A stretch of DNA of 64,000 nt, taken from contig BBZU01000001.1 in assembly GCA_001304995.1 (NCBI GenBank), forward strand, positions 186,001 to 250,000, given 5' to 3'. The stretch is from Clostridia bacterium UC5.1-1D10 (lineage in GTDB: Bacteria > Bacillota > Clostridia > Lachnospirales > Anaerotignaceae). The notes under the pieces were generated by a model that was given only the letters and a program-made list of their open reading frames with translations, searched no databases and was not told where the DNA came from. Position numbers and translations under genes: made by a program. Shown in pieces: positions 24,640-33,493 of the stretch (position 1 is its first letter; each line of letters opens with the position of its first letter).

Positions 24640-26015
24640 TCAGAGGGATTCCGGCAGCAGAATAGATGCCGCCTGTTCCAGTTCACTTTGGCTGATGCCC
24701 CAGTCAGGACGCAGCACCACAATGCGGTTATCCTTGTAAAAAAGATATTGTGGCAGGGGTGTGCCGTTTGTGTATAACTGCCATGCGCCGTCGGTGCCGG
24801 ACAGGGCAAAGGATTCGTAAGTCAGGTCGGGGGTGGGACGGGTATCCCGCTCCATATAAGCTGCCAGACAATGAGATTTGAGGGCATCCAGAGAAACATC
24901 CATGATTTCGTAGGTCATTTAAGGCGCTTGTGGTGCGCCGTCAGGGATTTCCTGCAAACATTCCTGTTTTGTTGCCAAGAGAGAGGATTGCTCCTTGCGG
25001 GCAGTGGTATAGACAGCATCTTCCGGTACTTCTGTCAGGTCTGCCGCTGTCAGGGGGATTTCATCCTTTTGTAATAGGATGGTTTCCCTTTCCCCATTGG
25101 GCAGGGTTACCACATAGGGGTCGCCCCATGGCTCGTATGATTTTCTCTGGCTTTTTCCACTTCCAGACTGAGAGAAACCATGGAGTAGAACATGGGCACC
25201 ATTGCTACCACAAAAAACAGGATGGCGCCACAGGCTTTCACAGGCAGATGGAGTTTCTGGAACAGGAGCCACAGTAGGAATACAAAGGCGACAAATGCCA
25301 GAAAGACTTTTGGTGTCAGCATATCATCAGGCAGGAATCTGTCCAGACAGAACCACAGCCCGGCGAATATCTCAATGGGAAAGAATATTTTCTGAAAACG
25401 GCGTGTATTGGGGCTCACAGGCATGCAGAAACCGCCGTTTTCCACAGCGGAAAGAGATTCTTTCCGCCATTGCAGGTAGGAACAAACTGCCACGCAGGCA
25501 TAGACCAGCACCACAGCAAAAAGGGCGTTGCGGAATAATGCATTCCCGTCCGCAATGACTGTCAAAGGCTGTTTCACAAGATCGGCAATATAGAAAATGA
25601 TGTTCAGCAGGAACAGGACGCCCAGCACTATATGAACAGACAGCCAGGAGCGTTTCATGGCTTTATGGGTAGCTTCCAGCCGCAGGGCTTCATCTGTTTC
25701 CAAAGGAATGGGATTTTCTGCGGTGGTATAGAAAATCAGCATGTTGTCCCAGCTGGTCACATAATGCCAGCCCGCCTGTTCACAGTAAGCGATGTATTCT
25801 TCCTGTTTATCCGCGGCATTGAGGGCGTAAACCTGATTGGCAGGGTAAAAGGCTGTGCGGTAAGTACGTTTTTCCGGTGCGATTTCCTCGTATGTCCAAA
25901 GGGGATTGGTTACATCCTTCAGAGCTCAGCCTTTTTGTGCCATGTCTTCCAAATGGGCGGTGACGCTTTCTGTATCATAAAAAACGAAGTTTTCCAATCT
26001 TTGTTTGCGTTTCAT
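24640..26015 (-). pseudogene. DUF2812 membrane protein, copy B, decayed by two nonsense codons and a frameshift
   Basis: Second tandem DUF2812 gene, 458 residues if repaired. It starts MKRKQRLENFVFYDTESVTA directly after padR. A TGA (25926-25928) replaces the conserved Trp in MAQKG-W-AL. One base is missing in the run at 25141-25144, and a TAA (24919-24921) replaces the Glu of the APELSYEI block seen in copy C. These substitutions cannot be homopolymer errors, so this copy is likely a true pseudogene. The C-terminal 93 codons remain open from an internal ATG. Confidence 0.8.
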
Positions 26016-26016
26016 G

Positions 26017-26331
26017 TCAAAGCCCTCCTTTATAGCGGTGGTAATCCGCTGTCAGCAGCATCAGACGTTGATATTCCTTCTCCAGCATATCCAATCCCGT
26101 TTGGGTGATCTGGTAGCAGCGTTTCCTCCCCTCCACCCGGGTTTCGGCAATGATGCCGGCTTTCTGGAACTGTTCCAGCAAATTGTAAAGGGTGCCGGGG
26201 CCGATGGTGACGCGTCCCTCTGTCATGGCAGCCACTTTTTCCATAATGTCCATGCCGTAACATTCTTCCTGCAAACACAGAAGGATGTAAAACATCTGCT
26301 CCGTCAGGGTCTGGAATTTTTCTCTTGCCAT
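26017..26331 (-). CDS. PadR-family transcriptional regulator
   Basis: A 104-residue PadR repressor. The winged-helix core is clear: FYILLCLQEECYGMDIMEKV, TIGPGTLYNLLEQFQKAGII and the wing EGRKRCYQITQTGLDMLE. ATG is set by AGGAGG eight bases upstream; a GTG nine bases earlier overlaps the ribosome site. It is the first gene before DUF2812 copies B and C, the usual arrangement for PadR-DUF2812 sets, and likely represses them in response to an unknown membrane-active or cell-wall signal. Confidence 0.9.
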   Translation of the reverse strand: MAREKFQTLTEQMFYILLCLQEECYGMDIMEKVAAMTEGRVTIGPGTLYNLLEQFQKAGIIAETRVEGRKRCYQITQTGLDMLEKEYQRLMLLTADYHRYKGGL

Positions 26332-26353
26332 GTCCACCACCTCCTATACTCGA

Positions 26354-26403
26354 TTATCGATAATTCTTAATTTGATGGTATCATCGAATATCGATAATGT
26401 CAA
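26354..26403 (-). promoter_or_regulatory. padR promoter with duplicated TATCGATAAT operator
   Basis: Minus-strand promoter TTGACA (26398-26403), 17-bp spacer, TACCAT (26375-26380). TTATCGATAA occurs at 26354-26363 and the same TATCGATAAT core at 26389-26398, inside the spacer/-35. Two spaced palindromes around a promoter fit an autorepressing PadR dimer site. Confidence 0.65.
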
Positions 26404-26436
26404 CGGCATTTGATTTTTGTAAGAAAAATGAAAAAA

Positions 26437-26459
26437 AGCCCTCAGATTTTCTGAGGGCA
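26437..26459. terminator. Terminator of DUF2812 copy A
   Basis: GCCCTCAG/CTGAGGGC stem flanked by A7 and TTTT. Confidence 0.75.
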
Positions 26460-26467
26460 AAGTTTTG

Positions 26468-27784
26468 TCAGCTTTCAGCCAGAAGTACGCTGGCAGCCTC
26501 CTCCAGTTCTTCCGGTGTCACATGTTCGAAAAAAGAAAGCGATACCAGTCGGTTATCTTTTTGCAGCAGATAGGTCTGCCATGTCTGACCGTCTTCGTAT
26601 AACTGCCAAGCGGTATCGGCACTGTCCAAGGTCAGGGATTTCTGGGAATCGTAGGGATGGGAGGTGCCCCAGTCATCCCTGCGATGCAGACTGGCATCCA
26701 CGCAGGTGTCCACCAGTGCTTCACAGGATAAATCTAAAATGGTGTAGCCCATGATGGGGTTTTTTGCCCCATCCCACTGGGTATAGGACTGTGCTGCGGC
26801 AAAGATGGTCGAGTTTTCTGTAAAAGTCACATAAGTGTCTGTTTCTACTTCTTTCAGCTGTTCCATGGTCAGTGGTGGATTTTCTGCCAGAACCAGCGGT
26901 TTTGCAAGGATGGGATCTCTTGCGATGGTCAAATGGTGGTTGATGAAAACAACGGAGACCGCCAGTACAACAGCCATACAGGACAAGACTGCCGACGCGG
27001 CTTTTCCGTTTCCCAAAAGGGTTTTTCCCAACAGCAGAATACCAAGAACTGCCATAGTCAGAACAATACCGGAAGAAGCGTTGCCGACTAATGTCCGTAA
27101 GTTGGGCGGCAACAGAAAGCACCATAGGAACAAAAAGCCCAGTGGAAGGTATGGGATTTTGGCAAAAATCCGCTGTCCCTTTTTCACAGGCAGACAATTT
27201 CCGCCGGTTTTCACAGCGGCAAGGGATTTTTTGTACCACCGAAAATAGGCTAGGCAGGAAACAAGGGCATAGGCTGCCGTCAGTGTCTGTATCAGTAGGA
27301 ACCACCATGCCACAGAGTCGGTGATATAATGCAAGGGATGCAGATAAATCTGTTTGGCATTATAAGCGACCTGCAATAGGAAGCCAAACAGCAGCAGGAT
27401 ATGGGGCAGCAGAAATGTGATTGCCATGGATTTTTTGATGGCATCCAGCCGTTGATTTTCATTTACGAATAAAGGTGCGGGATGTTCCGCTGTGGTCTGG
27501 AAAAACTGCATCTGATTCCATTGGGTCACATACTGCCAGCCTTTTTCTGCCTGCTCTTCAATAAAATCACTTTGGACTTGGGTGGGACTGTCCTTCACTT
27601 CTGAGGCGTCGGGAAAAAATGTGATGCCGTAGGTGCGTTTTTCCCGTTGGATTTTTCTGTATTTCCATAGGAGCAGCCCTACGGATTCCAGTTCCCAGCC
27701 CAATGCCGCCATTTCTCCCAAATGGGCAGACAGGGCTTCTGTGTCATAAAAAGCAATGGATTCCAGTCTGTATTTCGTTTTCAT
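26468..27784 (-). CDS. DUF2812 membrane protein, copy A (intact)
   Basis: A 438-residue protein, the only intact member of the three DUF2812 genes here. The cytoplasmic N-terminal domain has KYRLESIAFYDTEALSAHLG, MAALGWELESVGLLLWKYRK and QAEKGWQYVTQWNQMQFF. Membrane helices fall near 128-148, 169-189, 219-240 and 250-285, and a C-terminal extracytoplasmic domain ends TPEELEEAASVLLAES. AAAGGAGGG precedes the chosen ATG. It lies upstream of padR with its own terminator. Role unknown; the family is genetically tied to PadR regulators. Confidence 0.8.
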   Translation of the reverse strand: MKTKYRLESIAFYDTEALSAHLGEMAALGWELESVGLLLWKYRKIQREKRTYGITFFPDASEVKDSPTQVQSDFIEEQAEKGWQYVTQWNQMQFFQTTAEHPAPLFVNENQRLDAIKKSMAITFLLPHILLLFGFLLQVAYNAKQIYLHPLHYITDSVAWWFLLIQTLTAAYALVSCLAYFRWYKKSLAAVKTGGNCLPVKKGQRIFAKIPYLPLGFLFLWCFLLPPNLRTLVGNASSGIVLTMAVLGILLLGKTLLGNGKAASAVLSCMAVVLAVSVVFINHHLTIARDPILAKPLVLAENPPLTMEQLKEVETDTYVTFTENSTIFAAAQSYTQWDGAKNPIMGYTILDLSCEALVDTCVDASLHRRDDWGTSHPYDSQKSLTLDSADTAWQLYEDGQTWQTYLLQKDNRLVSLSFFEHVTPEELEEAASVLLAES

Positions 27785-27912
27785 ATAAAAGCCCTCCTTT
27801 CCCATACATACGCCCCTGTATGATTCCGCATTATGTCATCTTATTGTCATCCTATCATGGGAAAATGGGGAGGGTCAATAGAATGGCTTTTTCGTAAGAA
27901 AAACGAAAGAAA

Positions 27913-27937
27913 GCCCTTTTTCCAAAGGAAAAAGGGC
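27913..27937. terminator. Terminator of the anion permease gene
   Basis: GCCCTTTTTCC/GGAAAAAGGGC stem with an A-rich and T-rich flank. Confidence 0.75.
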
Positions 27938-27943
27938 AGTTTC

Positions 27944-29068
27944 TTACAGGAAAAACGCCACCACCAACAGCGGAATGGCAAACAAAATATTCATAATGGT
28001 AAAGTGTTTCAGATATTTGCCTTTGGCTTTTTCGTCTGCCTGCACAAAGAATTTGTAGGAGATCAAACTTGCCATGGAGGCGATGAGGGTGCCCAGACCG
28101 CCGATATTCACGCCGAAAAGCAATTCTTTCCAGTGGTCTGTGAAGCCGGAGAGGAGCACCGCCGCAGGCACGTTGCTGATGATCTGGGAGCAGAGGAAGG
28201 AAACGATCATTTCCCGTCCTGCCAGTATGGAAGCAATGGCGTCCCGCATGGCTGGAATGCGCCCCATGTTCCCGATGAACACGAAAAAGAAGATAAAAGT
28301 GATGAGCAGGCTGTAATCTACCTTGCCCAGCACATCCCGTTCAAAAAATACGAACCAGATCAGAGAGATACCCAGCACTGTCCAGTAAGGCATCACATGG
28401 AATACGGTCATGAGGCAGGCGGCAAAGAGCATCAGCAATGCGGAAAGAGTCACTTTTTCCCGCATGGAAAAGGATTCGCCCTGCACAGGCGGCAGCATTT
28501 GGCCAGAAAGAGGGACATCCTTTGTCAGCATACAGCACAGCACCAAAAGGAACAGGGAAAGCAGTGTCAAAGGCAGCATGGTCAGTACGAAATCCGCGGG
28601 GGACATGCCGGAAACCGTATATAGATACAGGTTCTGGGGGTTGCCGATGGGTGTCAGCATACTGCCCAGGTTGGCGGCAATGGTCTGCAATACCAGTATG
28701 GGGATCATTTCCCCTTTCAGGTCTGCCATTTGCAGCAGCAGTATGGTAAAAGGAACGAATGTGATGAGGGCAACGTCATTGGTGACCACCATGGCGAAGA
28801 AAAAGCACAGCAGCACCAGCAGCAGCGTCAGCTGCCGCAGGCCGTTTGCCCAGTGGAGGAGGGTATTGGCAATGGCTTTGAATATGCCCAGCGCCTGCAA
28901 GCCCCCCATGACGGACATGAGGCAGAACAGCAGTACCAAGACCTGCCAGTTGATATAGCCCACATATTCTCCATCCGGCGGGATCCATATCATGGAAATG
29001 ACTGCCAAAAGCCCTGCCACACAGAGAATGGTTTCTTTTTTGAAAAAAGCAATGAGTTTTGCGCCCAT
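27944..29068 (-). CDS. Anion permease of the ArsB/NhaD (SLC13-like) superfamily
   Basis: A 374-residue polytopic membrane protein with about 10 helices. Typical ion-transporter-superfamily repeats are visible: VVTNDVALITFVPFTILLL with LGSMLTPIGNPQNLYLY, and later CSQIISNVPAAVLLSGFTDH with GVNIGGLGTLIASMASLISY. The paired NDVALI/SNVPA and TPIGNPQN/GTLIAS motifs mark the two substrate hairpins. Substrate could be a di/tricarboxylate, arsenite or other anion; not decidable. ATG preceded by GAAAGGAACC. Monocistronic. Confidence 0.85.
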   Translation of the reverse strand: MGAKLIAFFKKETILCVAGLLAVISMIWIPPDGEYVGYINWQVLVLLFCLMSVMGGLQALGIFKAIANTLLHWANGLRQLTLLLVLLCFFFAMVVTNDVALITFVPFTILLLQMADLKGEMIPILVLQTIAANLGSMLTPIGNPQNLYLYTVSGMSPADFVLTMLPLTLLSLFLLVLCCMLTKDVPLSGQMLPPVQGESFSMREKVTLSALLMLFAACLMTVFHVMPYWTVLGISLIWFVFFERDVLGKVDYSLLITFIFFFVFIGNMGRIPAMRDAIASILAGREMIVSFLCSQIISNVPAAVLLSGFTDHWKELLFGVNIGGLGTLIASMASLISYKFFVQADEKAKGKYLKHFTIMNILFAIPLLVVAFFL

Positions 29069-29248
29069 AATCGGTTCCTTTCTATGTAGTGATTTATTGT
29101 TCAACGGTTACACATTATACCCCCAAGAAAGGCCAAAAAGCAAGCAAAAACCCTGATTTTTCCGGCGAGAAGCCTTTTTTTGGTTGCATGCGGAGAGGTT
29201 TTTGCGTACAATAAGAACGAAAAAGATTTTGCGGAAAGGAGAAGCGCC

Positions 29249-29795
29249 ATGGAACTGAACGAAATCATCGCGGAAAACCTGAAACGTCTGCGGACGGAAC
29301 GAGGGCTTTCTCTAGGCAGACTGGCGGAATTGTCCGGCGTCAGCAAGGTGATGCTTTCCCAGGTGGAAAAAGGCGAATCCAGCCCTACCATCAACACTCT
29401 GTGGAAGATTGCCACCGGTTTACAGGTACCCTATACCCAGCTCATCGACATCCAGGCTACCAAGCCTTTTTTGTGCCAAAGCTGAGAGCGCATTGGTGGA
29501 CGACGGCAAGGGATACCGTGTGTATCATTACAATCGCGCGGAAGGCAGTCGGGATTTTGAGTTCTTCAACAGTGAACTGGACACAGGCGCTTCTTTTACT
29601 TCAGAAGGACACGGCACCCATACCCGGGAATCTGTTCTGGTGACGGCGGGGGAGCTGGTGCTGGTGTTGGAGACAGTGGAATATGTCATGGCAGAAGGGG
29701 ATTTTATACAGTTCGATTCCTCCCGCCCCCATACGTACATCAATCGGGGAGAGGTCATGACCGTATTTACCAATATTGTTTATTACGAAGGATAA
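29249..29795 (+). pseudogene. XRE-family regulator with C-terminal cupin domain, frameshifted
   Basis: Two frames make one 181-residue regulator. The first has an XRE helix-turn-helix (LKRLRTERGLSLGRLAELSG, VSKVMLSQVEKGESSPTINT) and then runs out at TKPFLCQS. The second gives [40 protein letters not shown] and [19 protein letters not shown], a cupin domain. Removing one T from T6 29467-29472 joins them (KPFCAKAESAL). Such XRE-cupin proteins bind small ligands and control nearby transport or metabolic genes; the divergent anion permease is an obvious candidate. Ribosome site GGAAAGGAG. Confidence 0.8.
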
Positions 29796-29809
29796 GGGAG
29801 GAAAAAGAT

Positions 29810-30646
29810 ATGTTTTGGGTCGGATGTCATTTATCGGCGTCAAAGGGGTATCTTGCCATGGGCAAAATGGCGGAGAAAATCGGCGCCAATACCTTTCAGT
29901 TTTTCACCAGAAACCCCAGAGGGGGCAGTGTGAAAGCATTGGATTTAGAAGATATTGCCGCTTACCGCGCTTTTGCGGCGGAGAAAGGCTTTGGAAAAAT
30001 TCTGGCACATGCGCCTTATACCATGAATGCCTGTGCCGCTGATGAAGGTCTGCGGGAATTTGCCGCAAACGTCATGGCGGAGGACTTGGATAGATTGTCC
30101 CATCTGCCGGAAGCCATGTATAACTTCCATCCTGGCAGCCATGTGAAACAGGGTGCAGATGTGGGCATTGAAAAAATCGCCGACCTGCTGAACCGTGTGC
30201 TGAAACCGGAAACACAGACGGAAGTGCTGCTGGAAACCATGGCAGGCAAAGGCACAGAAGTAGGCAGAAATTTTGAGGAACTCCGCGCTATCATAGATAA
30301 AGTGGAACTGGGAGAAAAATTAGGGGTCTGCATGGACACCTGCCATGTTTTCGACGGAGGATATGACATTGTGGAACATCTGGATGATGTGCTGGCGGAA
30401 TTCGACCGCATCATCGGGCTGGAACGGCTGAAAGCCATCCACCTCAACGACAGCAAAAACCCCATGGGCAGCCATAAGGACAGACACGCTTGTCTGGATG
30501 AAGGGGAAATCGGTATGGCGGCACTGAGCCGTATCATCAATCATCCAAAGCTGAAACATCTGCCCTTTTTGCTGGAAACCCCCAATGAATTGGACGGCTA
30601 TGCCAGAGAGATCGCCTGGCTCAGGGAATTAAGAGAGGGAGAATAA
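29810..30646 (+). CDS. nfo: Deoxyribonuclease IV (endonuclease IV)
   Basis: Zinc AP endonuclease of base-excision repair: cuts DNA 5' of abasic sites. The 278-residue TIM-barrel protein contains [20 protein letters not shown] (metal His), [20 protein letters not shown] (Glu ligand), [16 protein letters not shown] (signature 2) and [17 protein letters not shown] (signature 3, His/Asp ligands). The length is typical. ATG follows AAGGGAGGAAAAAGAT. One base separates it from ogt, so the two repair genes form an operon. Confidence 0.96.
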   Translation: MFWVGCHLSASKGYLAMGKMAEKIGANTFQFFTRNPRGGSVKALDLEDIAAYRAFAAEKGFGKILAHAPYTMNACAADEGLREFAANVMAEDLDRLSHLPEAMYNFHPGSHVKQGADVGIEKIADLLNRVLKPETQTEVLLETMAGKGTEVGRNFEELRAIIDKVELGEKLGVCMDTCHVFDGGYDIVEHLDDVLAEFDRIIGLERLKAIHLNDSKNPMGSHKDRHACLDEGEIGMAALSRIINHPKLKHLPFLLETPNELDGYAREIAWLRELREGE

Positions 30647-30647
30647 T

Positions 30648-31181
30648 ATGCACATAGAAGAAATGGATATGGAAGTGGAATGGAACGAGGAAATGGAGCG
30701 CATCTGGTTTTACCAGACAAAAGTCGGTGAAATCGGCATTGGGGAGAAATTTGGCGCCATTGTTCGGGTCACATTCGGCAGAGACATGGGCGGTCTGCCG
30801 GAAGAATTTGACATGACAGAAACCCCTCTGCTGAAATTGGCAGCGGTGGAAATTCAGGAATATCTGGATGGGAAACAGAAAACCTTCGATTTGCCTCTGG
30901 CACCGGAAGGAACCCCTTTCCAGAAACAGGTATGGCAGGAACTCAGAAAAATCCCTTATGGGCAGACAGCTACCTATGGGGAAATTGCTGCCGCTGTGGG
31001 CATCCCCAAAGGGGCAAGAGCCATCGGTCGTGCCAACCATGAAAATCCCATTGCCATCCTCATTCCCTGCCATCGTGTGGTAGGGGCGGACGGACGCCTC
31101 ACAGGCTATGCCGCAGGCGTTGAAATCAAAAAAGCCCTGCTGACCATTGAGCAGGGAGAACAATTGAAAATTCGGGAATAA
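30648..31181 (+). CDS. ogt: Methylated-DNA-[protein]-cysteine S-methyltransferase
   Basis: Suicide repair protein that moves the methyl group of O6-methylguanine or O4-methylthymine to its own cysteine. The C-terminal domain has TPFQKQVWQELRKIPYGQTA with the DNA-binding helix YGEIAAAVGIPKGARAIGRA. The active site is IPCHRVVGADGRLTGYAAG (PCHRV cysteine). The N-terminal 25 residues are longer than in most Ogt proteins. GAGAGGGAG is the ribosome site inside the end of nfo. Repeat copy 4 follows. Confidence 0.95.
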   Translation: MHIEEMDMEVEWNEEMERIWFYQTKVGEIGIGEKFGAIVRVTFGRDMGGLPEEFDMTETPLLKLAAVEIQEYLDGKQKTFDLPLAPEGTPFQKQVWQELRKIPYGQTATYGEIAAAVGIPKGARAIGRANHENPIAILIPCHRVVGADGRLTGYAAGVEIKKALLTIEQGEQLKIRE

Positions 31182-31192
31182 ATTGTAGCAAA

Positions 31193-31465
31193 ACTAAGGT
31201 TTACATTTTTCAAGAATGCGGAAGGGTTTGGGGAACAATGGGTCAACACGTTTGCTTCGCAAACGCCAGCTTTAAGGCTGGCCGCACCTCTTGCGGTGTG
31301 GAGTTCCCCAACTGGAATCCGCAGTCGGAATTTACTTCTGACGAGGAAAAGCCCAAGTTTCAAGGCTTTTAGCTGATGGAACTTGGGCTTTATACTTCTG
31401 TCTATTCGTCAAAGTCTTGAATGAAATGAGGCTTTGACGACAGGGTGTCGAATTTTCGACACCCC
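31193..31465 (-). repeat. Dispersed structured repeat, copy 4 (reverse orientation)
   Basis: Reverse complement of the copy 3 layout, including the extra module. The central stem is AAAGCCCAAGTT/AACTTGGGCTTT in element orientation, a perfect 12-bp helix with three changed pairs relative to copy 3. A GTTTGC/GCAAAC stem replaces ATTTGC/GCAAAT. A terminator abuts its outer end. Confidence 0.8.
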
Positions 31466-31467
31466 GA

Positions 31468-31500
31468 TACCCTTGCCGTGAGCAGCGGCAGGGGGTTTTG
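31468..31500. terminator. Terminator of folT
   Basis: CCTTGCCG/CGGCAGGGGG stem followed by TTTTGTTTT; lies between repeat copy 4 and the folT stop. Confidence 0.65.
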
Positions 31501-31505
31501 TTTTA

Positions 31506-32018
31506 TTAGGATGCGGTATGAACCAGACGGGGCACCAGTCCAGCCATGACACGGATGACTACGATTTCCACGATGCCCAGAATCAGGCACTGGAATACAC
31601 GGGTCGCCATCAGCGGCAGGAAAGGAGAGCCGAACAATACACTGATCCAGAAGGTGTTCAGCAGCAGGGAGCCAACGATTTCTGTCACCAGAACGGCACC
31701 CAGAATACGGGGCATGGTCTGTTTTTTGGACAGGAACAGACCGTAAATGAGACCAACAATGGCAGCGGTGATGGTGAAGCCGGGGAAGTACGCCGCAATG
31801 GGGAACAGTGTCGCACCGATGAAGTCACCCAATGCGCCTACCAGAGCTGCCTGCCAGGGGCCCAGATACAGTGCCGCGAATACCACGGGAACAAAGGCAA
31901 AGCAGATTTTGATGTTCCATGCGGCAATGGATAAGAAACGGGATAAAATGACGTTCAGTGCCACCAGCATGGCAATGATGACCAGCTGTTTGGTGGTGAA
32001 TTTTCTGTTTTCGGACAT
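31506..32018 (-). CDS. folT: Folate-specific ECF transporter S component
   Basis: A 170-residue six-helix substrate-binding subunit of an energy-coupling factor transporter. It captures folates and needs the EcfA-EcfA'-EcfT module, not present in this window. Visible: KQLVIIAMLVALNVILSRFL, a long hydrophobic core with LGPWQAALVGALGDFIGATL, and VTEIVGSLLLNTFWISVLFG. The specificity call rests mainly on the tetrahydrofolate riboswitch in its leader, with family resemblance. ATG after AAGGAGG. Confidence 0.88.
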   Translation of the reverse strand: MSENRKFTTKQLVIIAMLVALNVILSRFLSIAAWNIKICFAFVPVVFAALYLGPWQAALVGALGDFIGATLFPIAAYFPGFTITAAIVGLIYGLFLSKKQTMPRILGAVLVTEIVGSLLLNTFWISVLFGSPFLPLMATRVFQCLILGIVEIVVIRVMAGLVPRLVHTAS

Positions 32019-32102
32019 AATAAAACCTCCTTGTTATCTCCAAATCAAACAACATGCAAAACAGCAGTTTTCCAGAAGAAAACCGCGAAAACCGTTCCCA
32101 GG

Positions 32103-32150
32103 TGATACAAAAAACACGAAATCTCCAACAAAACCGGGGAAATTTCGTGT
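32103..32150 (-). terminator. Leader terminator (riboswitch expression platform) of folT
   Basis: On the minus strand: ACACGAAAT, loop of about 19 nt, ATTTCGTGT, then TTTTTTGTATC. It lies between the THF aptamer and folT, so the riboswitch probably controls transcription termination. Confidence 0.65.
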
Positions 32151-32242
32151 TTGTGTGCCAGATGGGACGCCTCTATGCAAATACCCCCGTTTTAAGCGGG
32201 GTAGGCTGTGATAACAAAGAGTGCTCATGTCTTCATTATGAA

Positions 32243-32339
32243 ACAGCGGGATGCGGATTTTGTATCGCAAGAAAACTCTTTTCGTTCCCGTGACAACTCC
32301 CCGTTCACAGGACACTTAACGCACAAAGTCCTACTCTGT
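32243..32339 (-). promoter_or_regulatory. Tetrahydrofolate (THF) riboswitch aptamer
   Basis: Minus-strand sequence matches the THF/folT motif: P1 ACAG...CTGT at the ends, the invariant GAGTAGG opening, GCGTTAAGTGTCC, then GAACGGGGAGTTGTCAC and AACGAAAAG, with a closing CCGCATCCCGCTGT. This is the arrangement of the crystallised folT aptamer from Firmicutes. It sits about 225 nt upstream of folT. Binding of reduced folates should lower transporter expression. Confidence 0.85.
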
Positions 32340-32403
32340 ATTTGCCGCAGAAGGAATACTCCTGCGGCTTCATTGTAGCATGGCTTTTGTCAGAAGTAAA
32401 GCA

Positions 32404-32988
32404 TTATTCGCTTTTTTCCGCCAAGGCAAAGGCTGCCAGCAGATTTTGTTTGGAAGCAAAGGAGCCTGCTAGTGTCACCTGCCCCATATCCAGACCATGA
32501 TCCCCTGTCAGCACATGGAAGATGCGGTCTGTTTCCAGAAAACCGCCGTTGCCGAAGTAGAAGCAAATGACGGGAGTGCCTTTGGGGATTTTGTCAAAAT
32601 CGGCTTCTGCATATGCCCGAATGACCTTTGTGGGGTCTGCGCCTAAGGTCTGTTTGATGAAGGACAGTTCGATGTCCAGATGCAGAAATTCCTGAGAAGC
32701 GTAATACATGGCCGTGATAAATTCTGTCAGGTCATGTTCGCTGTCAAAGGGAAGAACCTGAGGATAATCAGGAACCCCTGTCAGTCCGCAGACGAACCAG
32801 GGTGTGGAAGCGGCTGCGAAAGAAATGTTGTAAGGGCGTTTGTGGATGACCGTTTCGTCATCAATGGCAAATACCAGTGTATTGCCTGTGGTGCTGCCTG
32901 TCAGGGGCAGTTTTCTTTTTTTCAGATTTGCTTTTAAAGTATCGGATGCGCCAAACAGGCGGATGCCGTCAGAATGGAAACCCAGCAT
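32404..32988 (-). CDS. Hypothetical protein
   Basis: A 194-residue soluble protein with no family I recognise. Features: N-terminal LGFHSDGIRLFGASDTLKAN, a central NTLVFAIDDETVIHKRPYNI, an aromatic WFVCGLTGVPDYPQVLPFDS and a C-terminal GLDMGQVTLAGSFASKQNLL. No signal or membrane segment. AGGAGG lies upstream of the ATG. It is followed on the minus strand by the THF riboswitch of folT and appears monocistronic. Confidence 0.6.
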   Translation of the reverse strand: MLGFHSDGIRLFGASDTLKANLKKRKLPLTGSTTGNTLVFAIDDETVIHKRPYNISFAAASTPWFVCGLTGVPDYPQVLPFDSEHDLTEFITAMYYASQEFLHLDIELSFIKQTLGADPTKVIRAYAEADFDKIPKGTPVICFYFGNGGFLETDRIFHVLTGDHGLDMGQVTLAGSFASKQNLLAAFALAEKSE

Positions 32989-33082
32989 GGGAAAAAACCT
33001 CCTTCGGTGGTGTATATTTCAGTTGATTTTCTTCATTTTAATACAGTATGAGGAAAAAGAAAGGATTTTCCAGTGCGATTCA

Positions 33083-33339
33083 TGCAAAAGGGGAAGCTTG
33101 GAATGTAGCGGAAGGGCTTGGGGAACGAAGGGTCAACACATTTGCTCCGCAAATGTCAGCCATAAAAGGCTGCCCGCATGTCTTGCGGTGTGGGGTTCCC
33201 CAACTGGAATCCCAAGGGGAAAATCCGAAATTTCAAGGCTTTTAGCCGATGGAAATTCGGCTTTATACTTCTGCTTACTCGTCAAAGGCTTGAATGTAAT
33301 GAGCCTTTGACGACAGGGTGTCGAAAAGTCGACACCCTG
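33083..33339 (-). repeat. Dispersed structured repeat, copy 5 (reverse orientation)
   Basis: Full module set as in copy 3 but reversed. It has the terminal GGGTGTCG/CGACACCC hairpin, CGTCAAAGG/CCTTTGACG, and a central stem AAAGCCGAA/TTCGGATTT with one mismatch. The CATTTGC/GCAAATG and CAGCC/GGCTG stems and the CGGAAGGGCTTGGGGAACG end follow. Confidence 0.8.
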
Positions 33340-33388
33340 CGCAATCCATACCAAATGAATAGCCTCTGTCGGTTTTCGGGGAAAATCG

Positions 33389-33418
33389 TTGACATGACAA
33401 CGTTTCAGTTGGTATAAT
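33389..33418 (+). promoter_or_regulatory. smsC-smsB promoter
   Basis: TTGACA (33389-33394), 18-bp spacer, TATAAT (33413-33418): both boxes are perfect sigma-A matches, about 75 bp upstream of the ATG. Confidence 0.75.
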
Positions 33419-33493
33419 TTACTTTGGCTTTGCAGGTAAAATTCGGCAAAAAGGGTGTTGCCGAATCATTGATAAATACAGGAGGATAGGAAT

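Noticed and set aside
27833-28624. 263-codon plus-strand frame opposite the anion permease
   Set aside because: Low-complexity His/Gln/Cys-rich shadow of a well-supported minus-strand membrane protein gene; no ribosome site.
32054-32315. Small frames on both strands over the folT leader
   Set aside because: They coincide with the THF riboswitch and its terminator.
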